From Bacteroidota bacterium (GTDB lineage: Bacteria; Bacteroidota; Bacteroidia; Chitinophagales; Chitinophagaceae): DNA of 64,000 nt. How positions within the stretch are numbered: position 1 is the stretch's first letter; every line of letters begins with the position of its first letter. Positions 27,207 through 36,290 of the stretch are shown one piece after another. The stretch is from the NCBI GenBank assembly GCA_023387985.1, contig JAEWHC010000009.1, forward strand, positions 558,001 to 622,000, read 5' to 3'. The translations under genes were made by a program, and so were the position numbers. The notes beneath the pieces are model-generated. The model saw only the letters and a program-made list of their open reading frames with translations. It was not told the origin of the DNA and searched no databases.

Positions 27207-29918
27207 ATGACCAAAATAACCAACCAACTATTTATTAATTTAATATCAAAGGTGCTGGCAGGCTTCGTGTTTTTTATGATTGCCTTTGGCACCGCAAGCT
27301 CACAGTCCTCAAATAATAAATTTACCATCCAGGTAGAAGCAGTTTCGTCAAGCGGACCGGTTGTTCAGGCCACAGTTACCCATCAATGGGCAAAGGACCG
27401 GTTTGTTTCCCGTTTTGGTGCTACTGGAAAAGATGGAAGGTTTATTGATTCTGTTTCGTTCAACGGCTTGGATACCCTCATTACCCGGGTTTCGCATACC
27501 GGTTATGAAACAGTTATACTGAAAACATACTTTACAAAAAAGGTTGATACTTTTCTTCTGGTTCAAATGACTGAAAACGTGGCTGAACTGGCCCATGTGG
27601 AAATAACCGGCCCTGCCATGTGGCAAAGGGGGGATACGAGTTTTTATAAAGTAGATTCTTTCAAAAACAACCTGGATAAAAAACTGGTTGATGTTTTGAA
27701 CCGATTTCCCTACCTGGAAATCCGGCAGGGAATGCTTTTCTTTAAAGGTAAGGCTGTGAATAAAATAACCATTGATGGCGAAGAACTGATGGAAAACCAG
27801 ATCCAATTATTGATCAATGCCATACCGGTGCATATCCTGGAAAACGTGCAGGTACTTGAAAACCAAAGAAGCCGCAGAAACCTGTTGAATAGTTTTGGTA
27901 ATGAAACTTTCATTAACCTGCAAACCCGTAAAGACATCAACTGGACGAGGCCCGTAGGTGATATTGAAGCAGGTGCTGCCGTCCCGCTGCAGGGGAAATT
28001 GAGCACCACCTTACTTTCACTCAGGGAAAAATCGAAGATGTTGGGGATTTTTTCCCATAGTAATTTTGACAATGCAATAAGCTATCAGCAACAACGGCAG
28101 ACCCAGTTAGCAGGGATGAATCCTGTGGGGGTCATGGGTATGTACGCTCTCCAGGCAACCGCTTTGCAATTCTTGCCCAATGAAGGCTTTTTAACTGGAA
28201 GCAGCAGTAAACAAACCGCCCGACTGCAATGGAACAAAAAAAGAGAGCAGGGATCAGCGAAAACCATGATAGGATTTTATATGAACAAAGACAAACAGGA
28301 TTATTACACCTACAATAGAACCTTCCTCAACAACGGTGTCCTGGAAAGAAACTTCAAAAGACAGATTACATCAAGTCCGGTTTTTGCTGACATTAAGCAT
28401 GAGACCGGTCTATTCACAAAAAATAAGAACCAGATATTTTTTACGACGAATGTATTTACTGATTTCTCAAGAGTCAATAGCTCAGAGTTCATAGAACAAC
28501 CAGGTTCAAACAGTCAGATTATTGAAAAAACACAATTCAATGATCTCATCGTCAGGCAGCTTATCGATGGTACAGTAGGAAACGAAAAAGCGAAACGGGG
28601 ATTCAGTCTGGAGGCCGGTTATTTTTTCCGGAAAGGCAGTGATCTCAGCATTTCTGACCGATGGCAAAAGGTATTCAATACTCCTGTTGCAAAAAATGAA
28701 TTGCAAATGGATATGGATTTCCAACGGATTCAATTGATAGGCAGTTTAGGTAAGAAGGTGCCTTCCAAGAACTTGTTTGCTCCAAAATTCAAGGTGCATT
28801 ATAAATATGATCAATTGAAATTTCAACATTCAATTTTTGATATCATCAAACCCGGCAGGTACCAGCCGGGCAAAAACGGCTATCACTTTTTATTGCCTAC
28901 TTTCGAACACGACTTGCCCACCGTTCGGAAGGAAGGAATGACTTTCTCCAATACCGTTGCATGGGGCCCGCAATTATTTATTCTTCAGCAGCAAACCGAA
29001 GCGGACAGGTATTCAAAATGGTTGCCTCATGTCAGGGTGGTTTCGGAATTGCGGTTGATCCGTAAAAATGTAATGTTTAACCTGTCAAACTCTTTCGGGA
29101 TAAATTACTTGTCTGAATCCCAGGCAATATTCAACAATTTACTCAGCCTGCAAAACACCGGTTATTATTATTATTCCAACCATATTGCGCCAAGAACAAC
29201 ATATATGGGGGTGATTGGAGGTGCGATTTCATTTTTTGAAAGAAGGCTAACCATGCGCACCCACTATATGTTGAACAATAATTGGAATGAAACGATTTCG
29301 AAAAGAGTGCAACAGGATTTATTGGTTACTTCGGAATATTTTTTATTGAATAAAAGCTCCCTCGGGCAAAGCATTGTAAGCGCTTTTGACATCACAACCA
29401 GAAAAAGGAAGAAATTGGCAAGTGCCAAATACAATTTCATGTCTAACCAGTTTTGGTCAATGCAGAATGACATACCGAAAATGCAAACCATGGCCTCCCA
29501 TTCAGCCGGGCTGGATTTTTCCTTGTTTCAGAAAAAAGGCTGGAACCTTGTGCTGGCCAATGAATTCCGCAGCTCACGAACCCGATTAGCCACTTCCGGC
29601 AACTACCTGTATAATTTGTTTTCTTCTTCGATCCAGGGCGGTTATACCTGGGAAGGTTTTATGCTGGAAGGCTCAGCCAATTATTTCTCATCAAAAGGCA
29701 CACAAGGCAATTCTGAATCTCAGGGAAGAGGAACTTTTCTAAATTTCACAATGGCTTATCAAATCAAAAATTCACCATTTAAATTGGAATTAAAAGGAGT
29801 CAATTTGCTCAACTCCAGAGAAATTGTTACCCAGATGGTTGATGCTGGAAATGTTTTTCTCAATATGGTTCCACTGCGGCCGAGATTTGTATTTGGGGCA
29901 TTGCATTATAGTTTTTGA
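27207..29918 (+). CDS. TonB-receptor-like outer-membrane beta-barrel with carboxypeptidase-regulatory-like N-terminal domain
   Basis: A 903-residue protein; signal peptide MTKITNQL...FGTASSQ. Residues 35-115 form a carboxypeptidase-regulatory-like beta domain (ATVTHQWAKD, RVSHTGYETV). Residues 140-245 look like a plug domain (VDVLNRFPYLEI, ITIDGEELMENQIQLLINAIP). The rest is a large barrel ending in FGALHYSF with a terminal Phe. Such GLPGLI-partnered barrels are usually annotated as TonB-dependent or outer-membrane beta-barrel proteins. No TonB box is obvious. The ATG at 27207 is chosen because it opens the signal peptide. Ligand unknown. Confidence 0.8.
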   Translation: MTKITNQLFINLISKVLAGFVFFMIAFGTASSQSSNNKFTIQVEAVSSSGPVVQATVTHQWAKDRFVSRFGATGKDGRFIDSVSFNGLDTLITRVSHTGYETVILKTYFTKKVDTFLLVQMTENVAELAHVEITGPAMWQRGDTSFYKVDSFKNNLDKKLVDVLNRFPYLEIRQGMLFFKGKAVNKITIDGEELMENQIQLLINAIPVHILENVQVLENQRSRRNLLNSFGNETFINLQTRKDINWTRPVGDIEAGAAVPLQGKLSTTLLSLREKSKMLGIFSHSNFDNAISYQQQRQTQLAGMNPVGVMGMYALQATALQFLPNEGFLTGSSSKQTARLQWNKKREQGSAKTMIGFYMNKDKQDYYTYNRTFLNNGVLERNFKRQITSSPVFADIKHETGLFTKNKNQIFFTTNVFTDFSRVNSSEFIEQPGSNSQIIEKTQFNDLIVRQLIDGTVGNEKAKRGFSLEAGYFFRKGSDLSISDRWQKVFNTPVAKNELQMDMDFQRIQLIGSLGKKVPSKNLFAPKFKVHYKYDQLKFQHSIFDIIKPGRYQPGKNGYHFLLPTFEHDLPTVRKEGMTFSNTVAWGPQLFILQQQTEADRYSKWLPHVRVVSELRLIRKNVMFNLSNSFGINYLSESQAIFNNLLSLQNTGYYYYSNHIAPRTTYMGVIGGAISFFERRLTMRTHYMLNNNWNETISKRVQQDLLVTSEYFLLNKSSLGQSIVSAFDITTRKRKKLASAKYNFMSNQFWSMQNDIPKMQTMASHSAGLDFSLFQKKGWNLVLANEFRSSRTRLATSGNYLYNLFSSSIQGGYTWEGFMLEGSANYFSSKGTQGNSESQGRGTFLNFTMAYQIKNSPFKLELKGVNLLNSREIVTQMVDAGNVFLNMVPLRPRFVFGALHYSF

Positions 29919-30120
29919 TGCGGTGATCGGTTTAATACAGGTTTTGCATTGTTATCTGACGCTATGCCTCTTACATTTACACCGAAACATGAATATTCAA
30001 TTTGACCTCATAAGTCACACAGGTGTGCAAAGGACACATAAGTGGGTCAGGGTTTGGAATCATTTAATCAAACAACCGTTTAACTTGTTGACTTTACTCG
30101 TTAAAGGTTGAAATCGGGCT

Positions 30121-31257
30121 TCATTTCCTTCCAGCTTTTTCATTTTTCCACTCAGTATATACGCTGCGCAGGGTTTCGGTTTTTTCCGGGTTTCCGGCTA
30201 CTGCATTGGTGGTAAACATCATCACGCCGGTTGAGCGGCCGGCAGCGCCAAATCTTAAAACAGCCTCAAATTCTTCTGGTCCAATGGGTCGGGGTTCATC
30301 GTAGGCCTGCACGATTGGCCAGATCATTGGTCTTCCATTTTTTCCGGAGGGTAATCTCTTTGAGAACCATTCGATGTTGTCTTTCACCCATTCCGCTTCC
30401 CGAACCATCCGCCCATGATAGACCATAGGAGAGAAAACATCGGCGAGGTTTTTGAGGCTGTCATAATCGAGCCCCAGAATGCTGCGCCGTGCACCACCAT
30501 ACTCATCATCATTCCAGGGACAATGGTAGATGCCAAGCAGGATGCCTGGCTTTTCCTCATTAATGATTTTTCTGAAGTCACGTATCCAATCTGCAATTAC
30601 CGAAGTGCGCCAGTTTCGCCAGGTGGTTTCCTGGTTTTCCAGAATCCAGGAGGCACGCGTCTTCGCATCCCCCTCTGGAATTTGGAGAGCGGCAAATTTT
30701 TCAAAGGTCTTAAGGCAAGACGAACAGAAGCAGGTTTCGGGCAGAATGGGGGCAGGATCTTCAAACTGTGCATGCCAATGTAAATAATCCATCCACACCC
30801 CTGCAATGTTGTGGGTATTGAGTAACCTGCGCAGTTCCTGCTTCCGGTAACCCCGGAAACCCGGTTCTGTAGGGCATACCCCCATGAACCAGGTAGCTTG
30901 TTCCACCCGCTTTCCCTGCTCATCAATGGCCCAGGCTTCGGGATGCTTTTCCACATAGCCTTTACCATTTAATGTAGCGAATTCCGCATAAACCGGGATT
31001 CCCTCCGAAGCAGCCCTTTGCATAATAGCGGGAGTAATAGACTGATGATGCATGAAAACTGCATTCACACCAAGAGCGGGCAAACTGTGGCCCTTATCCC
31101 ACAAAGGCTGCGGGGTTCCATAAACGCCACGGATCAGGATGCGGTTTTCGTGGTCTGTGGCAGCAGATGGCTGCGCCGAACAGCCCGCCAGGGTTATGCT
31201 GAAGCATGTGGCAGTGAAAGCTGCCAAAAACAGCCTGGAATGATCGTTAATGCTCAT
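30121..31257 (-). CDS. Lipoprotein with a TIM-barrel glycosidase-like domain
   Basis: A 378-residue predicted lipoprotein; the lipobox lies in SITLAGC. The body reads like a (beta/alpha)8 glycosidase fold: NAVFMHHQSI, IPVYAEFATLNGKGY, GVWMDYLHWH (Asp as a possible catalytic residue), CFCSSCLKTF, then LLGIYHCPW and VFSPMVYHGRMV. Similar proteins are annotated as putative glycoside hydrolases (GH10-like or DUF-type). The pair CFCSSC could bind metal. Exact family and substrate are not certain. It stands alone, divergent from the HGQPGH lipoprotein. Confidence 0.6.
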   Translation of the reverse strand: MSINDHSRLFLAAFTATCFSITLAGCSAQPSAATDHENRILIRGVYGTPQPLWDKGHSLPALGVNAVFMHHQSITPAIMQRAASEGIPVYAEFATLNGKGYVEKHPEAWAIDEQGKRVEQATWFMGVCPTEPGFRGYRKQELRRLLNTHNIAGVWMDYLHWHAQFEDPAPILPETCFCSSCLKTFEKFAALQIPEGDAKTRASWILENQETTWRNWRTSVIADWIRDFRKIINEEKPGILLGIYHCPWNDDEYGGARRSILGLDYDSLKNLADVFSPMVYHGRMVREAEWVKDNIEWFSKRLPSGKNGRPMIWPIVQAYDEPRPIGPEEFEAVLRFGAAGRSTGVMMFTTNAVAGNPEKTETLRSVYTEWKNEKAGRK

Positions 31258-31360
31258 ACTTAAAAATACGGCTTAAATGCAAAGGCTCACTGGAAAAACG
31301 GCCTTTTCCGCCGGCAAAAACTTGTGTGAAGCTTTCACAACTTCCTTGCCTTAAATTCCA

Positions 31361-31368
31361 TAATTTTG
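31361..31368 (+). promoter_or_regulatory. Candidate -7 element of the HGQPGH lipoprotein gene
   Basis: TAATTTTG, an exact TAnnTTTG match. Transcription would begin near 31375, which favours the ATG at 31393 over the earlier start codons. Confidence 0.42.
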
Positions 31369-31392
31369 CCAACTATGCTTAATCTATTCACC

Positions 31393-32046
31393 ATGCGTAA
31401 AATTTTCCTGGGATCTGTATTGTTTATTGCCCTTGCTGCCTGTAACAACACTGTTGCTGAAGATGAGGCCATCAACACCGAATTTACTCCTGTAGAAGTG
31501 ACAACGCCGGTTCCCGATTCCGGCGCGATAATCACTCCGGGTGAAACTCCGGTTGCAGCGCCTGTTACTCCGGCGCCTGCTGCTGCAAGCGCTCCCCGGT
31601 TGAATCCACCGCATGGGCAACCCGGTCACGATTGTGCAGTAGCGGTTGGCGCACCATTGCCCGCAGCAAGCTCTCCGTCCATACAACCCCGACCTTTACA
31701 GGCTCCCCTCCCTTCTGCAGCACCCGCACTGGCGCCCACTGCCAAAGGCATGAATCCTCCACACGGTCAGCCCGGTCATCGCTGCGACATTCCGGTTGGA
31801 TCGCCACTGAGCAGTGCTCCGGCAACCCCCAGCCCGGTGCAAAGCGTTTTAAATACCACTCCGGCGGCAACCACCATGCCTGTAACCACGCCTTCACTTA
31901 CTACTACGCCCCAGGTGACCACACCGGTGATGGCGGCCATGGGATCCGCGGCGGCAACAGAAACAAAACCAGGCATGAACCCGCCTCACGGGCAGCCCGG
32001 GCATGATTGTGCCATACCGGTTGGTGCACCGCTCAAGAAAAGTTAG
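31393..32046 (+). CDS. Lipoprotein with three HGQPGH(D/R)C repeats
   Basis: A 217-residue lipoprotein (MRKIFLGSVLFIALAAC). The rest is Pro/Ala/Thr-rich linker, probably disordered. It carries three copies of a conserved motif of about 20 residues: NPPHGQPGHDCAVAVGAPL, NPPHGQPGHRCDIPVGSPL and NPPHGQPGHDCAIPVGAPL, the last at the C-terminus. Each motif holds two His and one Cys in HxxxGHxC spacing, which could bind a metal. The motif occurs singly in other Bacteroidota proteins as far as I recall; function is unknown. The start was chosen by the signal peptide. Confidence 0.78.
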   Translation: MRKIFLGSVLFIALAACNNTVAEDEAINTEFTPVEVTTPVPDSGAIITPGETPVAAPVTPAPAAASAPRLNPPHGQPGHDCAVAVGAPLPAASSPSIQPRPLQAPLPSAAPALAPTAKGMNPPHGQPGHRCDIPVGSPLSSAPATPSPVQSVLNTTPAATTMPVTTPSLTTTPQVTTPVMAAMGSAAATETKPGMNPPHGQPGHDCAIPVGAPLKKS

Positions 32047-32137
32047 AAGCAATAATCCCAAAGTATACGTTAGGCTTTACGGTCGTTTTCCCGTTTTTGG
32101 CTGGGTTTTGGTTGAATGCTGAATTCAATTCTTAACT

Positions 32138-33064
32138 ATGCGATTTGCCCAAATCCTGTTTGCCGTGCTGCTTTTAATTGCCTTACCGGCATTCACCCAA
32201 CCCGTTGATGCACCGAATGCACCGGTATTTGAACCTGCGATTTCCTCCGCCCCGGTTACACCCAAAGCTTTCGTTTTGTTTGGCGAAACCGTACCGCTGC
32301 ACATCCAGGACGTTTTTGAACGTTTTGACCGGGAATTGCTCGTCAATTCCAATTTCAAAACGGGCAATCTTTATATCTTGAAACTGGCTGCGCGATGGTT
32401 GCCCATGATCGAAAAAATACTTGCCGACAACGGAATTCCCGATGATTTCAAATACTTGTGCATAGCTGAAAGTGCTTTGCAAAACCAGATCAGCCGCGTA
32501 GGGGCAACCGGATTCTGGCAATTCATGAAAAGTACGGCTCCTGGCTACGGCCTGATCGTAAATGCTGAAATAGACGAGCGGTACAATCCAGAAAAATCCA
32601 CACTGGCAGCAACAAAATATCTCAAACAGGCTTATAACCGTTTCGGCAATTGGACGGCAGCGGCAGCTTCCTACAACTGTGGCATGGGTGGTTATGCAAG
32701 CGCCGCGAACCTGCAGGGTACAAAAAACTACTACGAATTGTATTTGCCTTCCGAAACTATGGCTTATATTTTCCGGATAATGGCCATCAAGCACATCCTG
32801 GAAAATCCTGCGGACTTTGGTTTTGTGTTAGACAAATCGCAACTGTATTATCCACATAATGTTCAACGGATCCCCGTAAAAACACCTATTCCCAACCTGG
32901 TAAATTTTGCCCGCACACAGGGTACTGATTATAAAACCCTGCGCATCCTAAATCCATGGATCCGCAGCAGCAGGATTTCACAGGCCTATGGTGGCAAGCT
33001 GCAACTGCTGATTCCGGTAAATCCTAAAGAAACGGAAAAGGGAATAACTGATTCGATTCGTTAG
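32138..33064 (+). CDS. Lytic transglycosylase, MltD-like
   Basis: A 308-residue exported murein-cleaving enzyme; signal peptide MRFAQILFAVLLLIALPAFT. The SLT domain covers about residues 95-215. The catalytic Glu is in LCIAESALQNQ, followed by GATGFWQFM, then DERYNPEKSTLAATKYL and AAASYNCGMGGY. The C-terminal 60 residues (NLVNFARTQGTDYKTLRILNPWI, LLIPVN) look like a single LysM-like peptidoglycan-binding segment. It cleaves glycan strands to 1,6-anhydro-muropeptides in the periplasm. Convergent with gpsA, 5 bases apart. Confidence 0.88.
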   Translation: MRFAQILFAVLLLIALPAFTQPVDAPNAPVFEPAISSAPVTPKAFVLFGETVPLHIQDVFERFDRELLVNSNFKTGNLYILKLAARWLPMIEKILADNGIPDDFKYLCIAESALQNQISRVGATGFWQFMKSTAPGYGLIVNAEIDERYNPEKSTLAATKYLKQAYNRFGNWTAAAASYNCGMGGYASAANLQGTKNYYELYLPSETMAYIFRIMAIKHILENPADFGFVLDKSQLYYPHNVQRIPVKTPIPNLVNFARTQGTDYKTLRILNPWIRSSRISQAYGGKLQLLIPVNPKETEKGITDSIR

Positions 33065-33069
33065 ACTGA

Positions 33070-34080
33070 TCATTTCAGTAAGCCTTCAATTATTCTAAAT
33101 CCCTCATCGGCTGGCAGGTCGTCCCAAAGAATGTTGTGGATTAACCCGGTAATGGGAATGTCGGCCTTAACGGAATCCAGGTTTTCCATTTGAATGCCCC
33201 GGCTGCCGAGGTATCCTTCGGCCTCCATATTCATTTCCATTTTAGCAACTTTTACCGAATAGCCTTTGCCGATCATTGTACCAAAGTTGCGGTTGCGGCT
33301 GAACAGTGAATAACAGGTTACCAGCAAGTCACCAAGGTAAACGCTGTCAGTATAATCCACATGGGAATATTCCGGATTTTTTACAGCAAGGAGTTTGGAA
33401 AGGAAGACAGACATTTCTTTAGCGGCATTGGCCACAAACACGCTCTGGAAATTATCACCGTATTCGAGCCCATGTGCAATGCCGGCGCCAATGGCGTAAA
33501 CATTTTTCAATACGGCAGCGTACTGGCTGCCCCATACGTCATTGCTGACTATCGGGTTTAAATACCAGGTACGGAACCGTTCGGCAAACTCGCGGGTTTC
33601 TCCGGCATTTATTCCGCTGATGGTGAGGTAACTCAACCGCTCAGCCGCAATTTCTTCAGCATGGCAGGGCCCCATCAGGGTAAAATAATCATCAATACTA
33701 AAATGGTGTTTTTCTTCAAGGTATTCATTCAGCAACTGGTGCTTGTTATTGGGCAAAATTCCTTTGATGGCCGAGGCGATTTTTTTTCCGCGGAAACCAT
33801 CGGAGGGCACTGAGGCCAGGCTATCGAGCAGGAAAGCGCTCGGAATGGCAATCACCACAAAATCGGAGCGCTCAATTACCGCATTGATATCGTCGCTCAG
33901 CCGCAGCCGGGAAGTGTCGAGATGGGCATGGGACAAATATTGTGGGTTGTTATGCCTTTGCTGAATATGTTCTATGGATTGCGCGTTGCGTACCCACCAG
34001 TTTACGTGCTGCCCGTTATTGGTCAGGATTTTTACAAGGGCCGTTGCCCAGCTTCCTGATCCGATTACTCCCATTTGCAT
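33070..34080 (-). CDS. gpsA: Glycerol-3-phosphate dehydrogenase [NAD(P)+]
   Basis: Reduces dihydroxyacetone phosphate to sn-glycerol 3-phosphate for phospholipid synthesis. At 336 residues it has family length. The N-terminal Rossmann motif is GVIGSGSWATAL. Other blocks are VIAIPSAFL, SAIKGI, LMGPCHAEEIAA, and the catalytic Lys region LKNVYAIGAGIAHGLEYGDN. The C-terminal part (GDLLVTCYSLFSRNRNFGTMIGKG) is diagnostic. Single gene; divergent from the aldose epimerase with a 119-base spacer. Confidence 0.95.
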   Translation of the reverse strand: MQMGVIGSGSWATALVKILTNNGQHVNWWVRNAQSIEHIQQRHNNPQYLSHAHLDTSRLRLSDDINAVIERSDFVVIAIPSAFLLDSLASVPSDGFRGKKIASAIKGILPNNKHQLLNEYLEEKHHFSIDDYFTLMGPCHAEEIAAERLSYLTISGINAGETREFAERFRTWYLNPIVSNDVWGSQYAAVLKNVYAIGAGIAHGLEYGDNFQSVFVANAAKEMSVFLSKLLAVKNPEYSHVDYTDSVYLGDLLVTCYSLFSRNRNFGTMIGKGYSVKVAKMEMNMEAEGYLGSRGIQMENLDSVKADIPITGLIHNILWDDLPADEGFRIIEGLLK

Positions 34081-34199
34081 CAGGCGAAATTACAATTAAA
34101 GATCGGATCGCCGGACCTGAAAGAATTGGATAGTGAGTGATCATAAATCTTATTAAAACATAACCGTTGCACAGTGTATTCTTTTTTACCTTTATAGCT

Positions 34200-35147
34200 A
34201 TGTATACTGTAGAAAATACCCCTGAAGAAATAACGCTGCAATCTGCAGGTTCAACCGTAAAAATTCTGCCGGCCCACGGAGCCATCCTGAATGAATGGAA
34301 AGTAAAGACCGCCACCGGAGAAACAGATGTAATCGATGGTTATGAAGATACCCGGGATTTTGAAGAAAACGTGGAAGAAAAAGGATTCCGGAGTTGCAAG
34401 CTTTCACCGTATGTATGCCGATTGTATATGCGGACCTATGCATACCGTGGGCAACGATACCATATTGGCAAATTTATTCAAAACGGATCGGCTTTGCATG
34501 GTTTGCTGTACGATGAAAAGTTTGATCTTAAAAATGAGCACATGGATCAGCAATCCGCGAGCGTTACATTGGGTTATTCCTACACGGGTGGAGATGAAGG
34601 TTTCCCTTTTCCATTCACCATGGATGTGATTTACGAGCTTGAAACAGGCAATTCATTACGCCTCACTACAATGGTGACCAACACCGGTACAGCTACCATG
34701 CCGATCGCCGATGGCTGGCATCCTTATTTCAAACTGGGTGGTAAACTGGACGAATGCAGCATTCGCATTGCCTCCGCCACGCAGGTGGAATTCAATGACA
34801 AACTCATTCCAACCGGAAGTTTGCTTAAAGATGGCCGGTTTGAAAAGCAGGCTTCCCTGGATGGCGTTGAGCTGGACAATTGTTTTGTGGTGGAAGGCAA
34901 CCATGCCAATAACTGGGTTTGCCAACTTGAAAATGACCGGGCCGGCCTCGCACTCGATATTTATGCGGAGCAAAATTATCCCTATCTCCAAATGTACACC
35001 CCACCCCACCGCAATTCCATCGCCATTGAAAACCTGAGCGGTACGCCGGATTGTTTCAATAATGGCATGGGCCTGATGGAACTTGCAGCCGGCGAATCGG
35101 CAAGATTTGTAACCCGTTACAAAATCACCATTAAGGATCAGCAATAA
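34200..35147 (+). CDS. Aldose 1-epimerase family protein
   Basis: A 315-residue galactose-mutarotase-fold protein interconverting alpha and beta anomers of a sugar. Visible family features are GSALHGLLYDEKFD, FTMDVIYEL, MVTNTGTATMPIADGWHPYFKLGG (the catalytic His of the GWHPYF block) and PHRNSIAIENLSGTPDCFNNG with the probable catalytic Glu. No signal peptide, so cytosolic. The ATG at 34200 is preferred; the upstream TTG at 34167 adds a short unconserved stretch. Convergent with the SDR gene, 14 bases apart. Confidence 0.88.
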   Translation: MYTVENTPEEITLQSAGSTVKILPAHGAILNEWKVKTATGETDVIDGYEDTRDFEENVEEKGFRSCKLSPYVCRLYMRTYAYRGQRYHIGKFIQNGSALHGLLYDEKFDLKNEHMDQQSASVTLGYSYTGGDEGFPFPFTMDVIYELETGNSLRLTTMVTNTGTATMPIADGWHPYFKLGGKLDECSIRIASATQVEFNDKLIPTGSLLKDGRFEKQASLDGVELDNCFVVEGNHANNWVCQLENDRAGLALDIYAEQNYPYLQMYTPPHRNSIAIENLSGTPDCFNNGMGLMELAAGESARFVTRYKITIKDQQ

Positions 35148-35161
35148 AACGGCTTGCCGGT

Positions 35162-35938
35162 TTAACCAAACAATCCTTTAATCATTCCACCATCGATGCT
35201 GATGGTTTGCCCGGTAATGTAACTGCTGTGCCGGCTGAGAAGCCAGGCGGCAAGACTTCCGAAATCTTCGGCGGTTCCTAACCGTTTCACAGGCACCTGT
35301 GCCTCCAGTATTTTTTTCGCCTCTGCGATGGATGTTCCTGTGGCTTCGGCAGTTTTTTTGAAAACCCTTTCCATAGCAGCGGTATTGTGGAAGCCGGTTG
35401 CAATGGCATTGCAGGTGATGCCCGAAGCTGCAATTTCAGCTGACAGCGTCTTCATCCAGGATATGACAGCGGAACGCATGGCATTGCTCAATACCAGATT
35501 TGGAGCTGGTTGTTTTACCGAAATGCTTTCCAGGAAAAGCAGGCGGCCATAACCATTTTTTTGCATTAGCGGAAGAAAGGCCAGGGCCAGGCTTGTTTTC
35601 CATTTAAAAACCGTGCGGTATGCTTCGTCCCAGTGTTCGGCGGTGGTTTCCATTGCCGAGGTTGCCGGTGGCCCGCCGGCATTAAAAACGATCCCGGCGG
35701 GAGGTAGATCCTGGTGCATGTCAAGCAATTGCCGGTGGGTTTGCACATCATAAATATCCGCGTAAAGCGGGATAAAGCGGTCGCCGTATTTTCCGGCAAA
35801 TTCCTGGAGTTTTCCTTCTGTACGGGTCACGCCGCAAACGGTTGCTCCTTCATCCAGGAGGGTGGCAGCCACTGCCTTTCCCAGGCCGTTGCCGGCTCCG
35901 CAAACAATAAACCGGGTATTGGTCAATCCGAGGTCCAT
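35162..35938 (-). CDS. Short-chain dehydrogenase/reductase-like protein with altered active site
   Basis: A 258-residue SDR fold. The cofactor motif is VCGAGNGLGKAVA, followed by FNAGGP and the C-terminal LGTAEDFGSLAAWLLSRHSSYITGQTISIDGG. The catalytic Tyr-x3-Lys is not present: after the Ser region (ESISVKQPAPNLVLSNAMR), the aligned positions are Ser151 and Arg155. This variant occurs in a subgroup of SDRs annotated as 3-oxoacyl-ACP reductase-like or glucose 1-dehydrogenase-like. It may be inactive as a classical reductase or use another mechanism. Substrate unknown. Confidence 0.8.
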   Translation of the reverse strand: MDLGLTNTRFIVCGAGNGLGKAVAATLLDEGATVCGVTRTEGKLQEFAGKYGDRFIPLYADIYDVQTHRQLLDMHQDLPPAGIVFNAGGPPATSAMETTAEHWDEAYRTVFKWKTSLALAFLPLMQKNGYGRLLFLESISVKQPAPNLVLSNAMRSAVISWMKTLSAEIAASGITCNAIATGFHNTAAMERVFKKTAEATGTSIAEAKKILEAQVPVKRLGTAEDFGSLAAWLLSRHSSYITGQTISIDGGMIKGLFG

Positions 35939-36144
35939 ATTGATTAGGCTTTTGGGTTAACGCCGGAAAAATCCGGCTCTGTTCACATTCAAATTCTTCT
36001 TTCCGGGCTTCGGCCCGAAAAAGATGGAATACAAACTTAATGTGTTCCGGCTTTTATTGGCTATTCTTCCCCCTGCTGTTCTATGTATGCATGCTACAAA
36101 AAAATTAAATATTTGTAGATGCCGCACGAAACTATGTTTTGCGT

Positions 36145-36175
36145 TTTGTGATCAGCAGAATTTACTGCACTTTTG
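36145..36175 (+). promoter_or_regulatory. Promoter of the tRNA-Arg gene
   Basis: TTTG, exactly 19 bases, then CACTTTTG, one mismatch to TAnnTTTG. The tRNA begins 13 bases after the -7 box. Confidence 0.65.
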
Positions 36176-36188
36176 CGGCACATTGGGC

Positions 36189-36260
36189 GGCCTCGTAGTA
36201 CAATGGATAGTATAAGAGTTTCCGGAGCTCCAGATACAGGTTCGATTCCTGTCGAGGCTA
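36189..36260 (+). tRNA. tRNA-Arg (anticodon CCG)
   Basis: A 72-base cloverleaf. The acceptor stem is GGCCTCG/CGAGGCT with a G-T first pair. The D stem is GTAC/GTAT. The anticodon loop TTCCGGA gives anticodon CCG (codon CGG). The T arm is ACAGG TTCGATT CCTGT. Position 27-43 is an A-C mismatch. The 3' CCA is not encoded (ACATAA follows), in keeping with the CCA-adding enzyme at 56544. Its own promoter and terminator flank it. Confidence 0.92.
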
Positions 36261-36263
36261 CAT

Positions 36264-36290
36264 AAAGCGTTGATTTTCAACGCTTTTTTT
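36264..36290 (+). terminator. Rho-independent terminator of the tRNA-Arg gene
   Basis: A 10-bp perfect stem (36264-36273 with 36277-36286), a 3-base loop and a run of seven T. It ends on the stop codon of the convergent marC-like gene. Confidence 0.9.

Noticed and set aside
36000..36021. CGGGC-TTCG-GCCCG hairpin as a terminator
   Set aside because: The stem is short, no gene ends just before it on either strand, and the flanking A/T runs are weak. It may be chance or a minor fold.
36024..36215. 63-residue plus-strand ORF before the tRNA
   Set aside because: It runs into the tRNA-Arg gene and its promoter, and has no recognisable domain.
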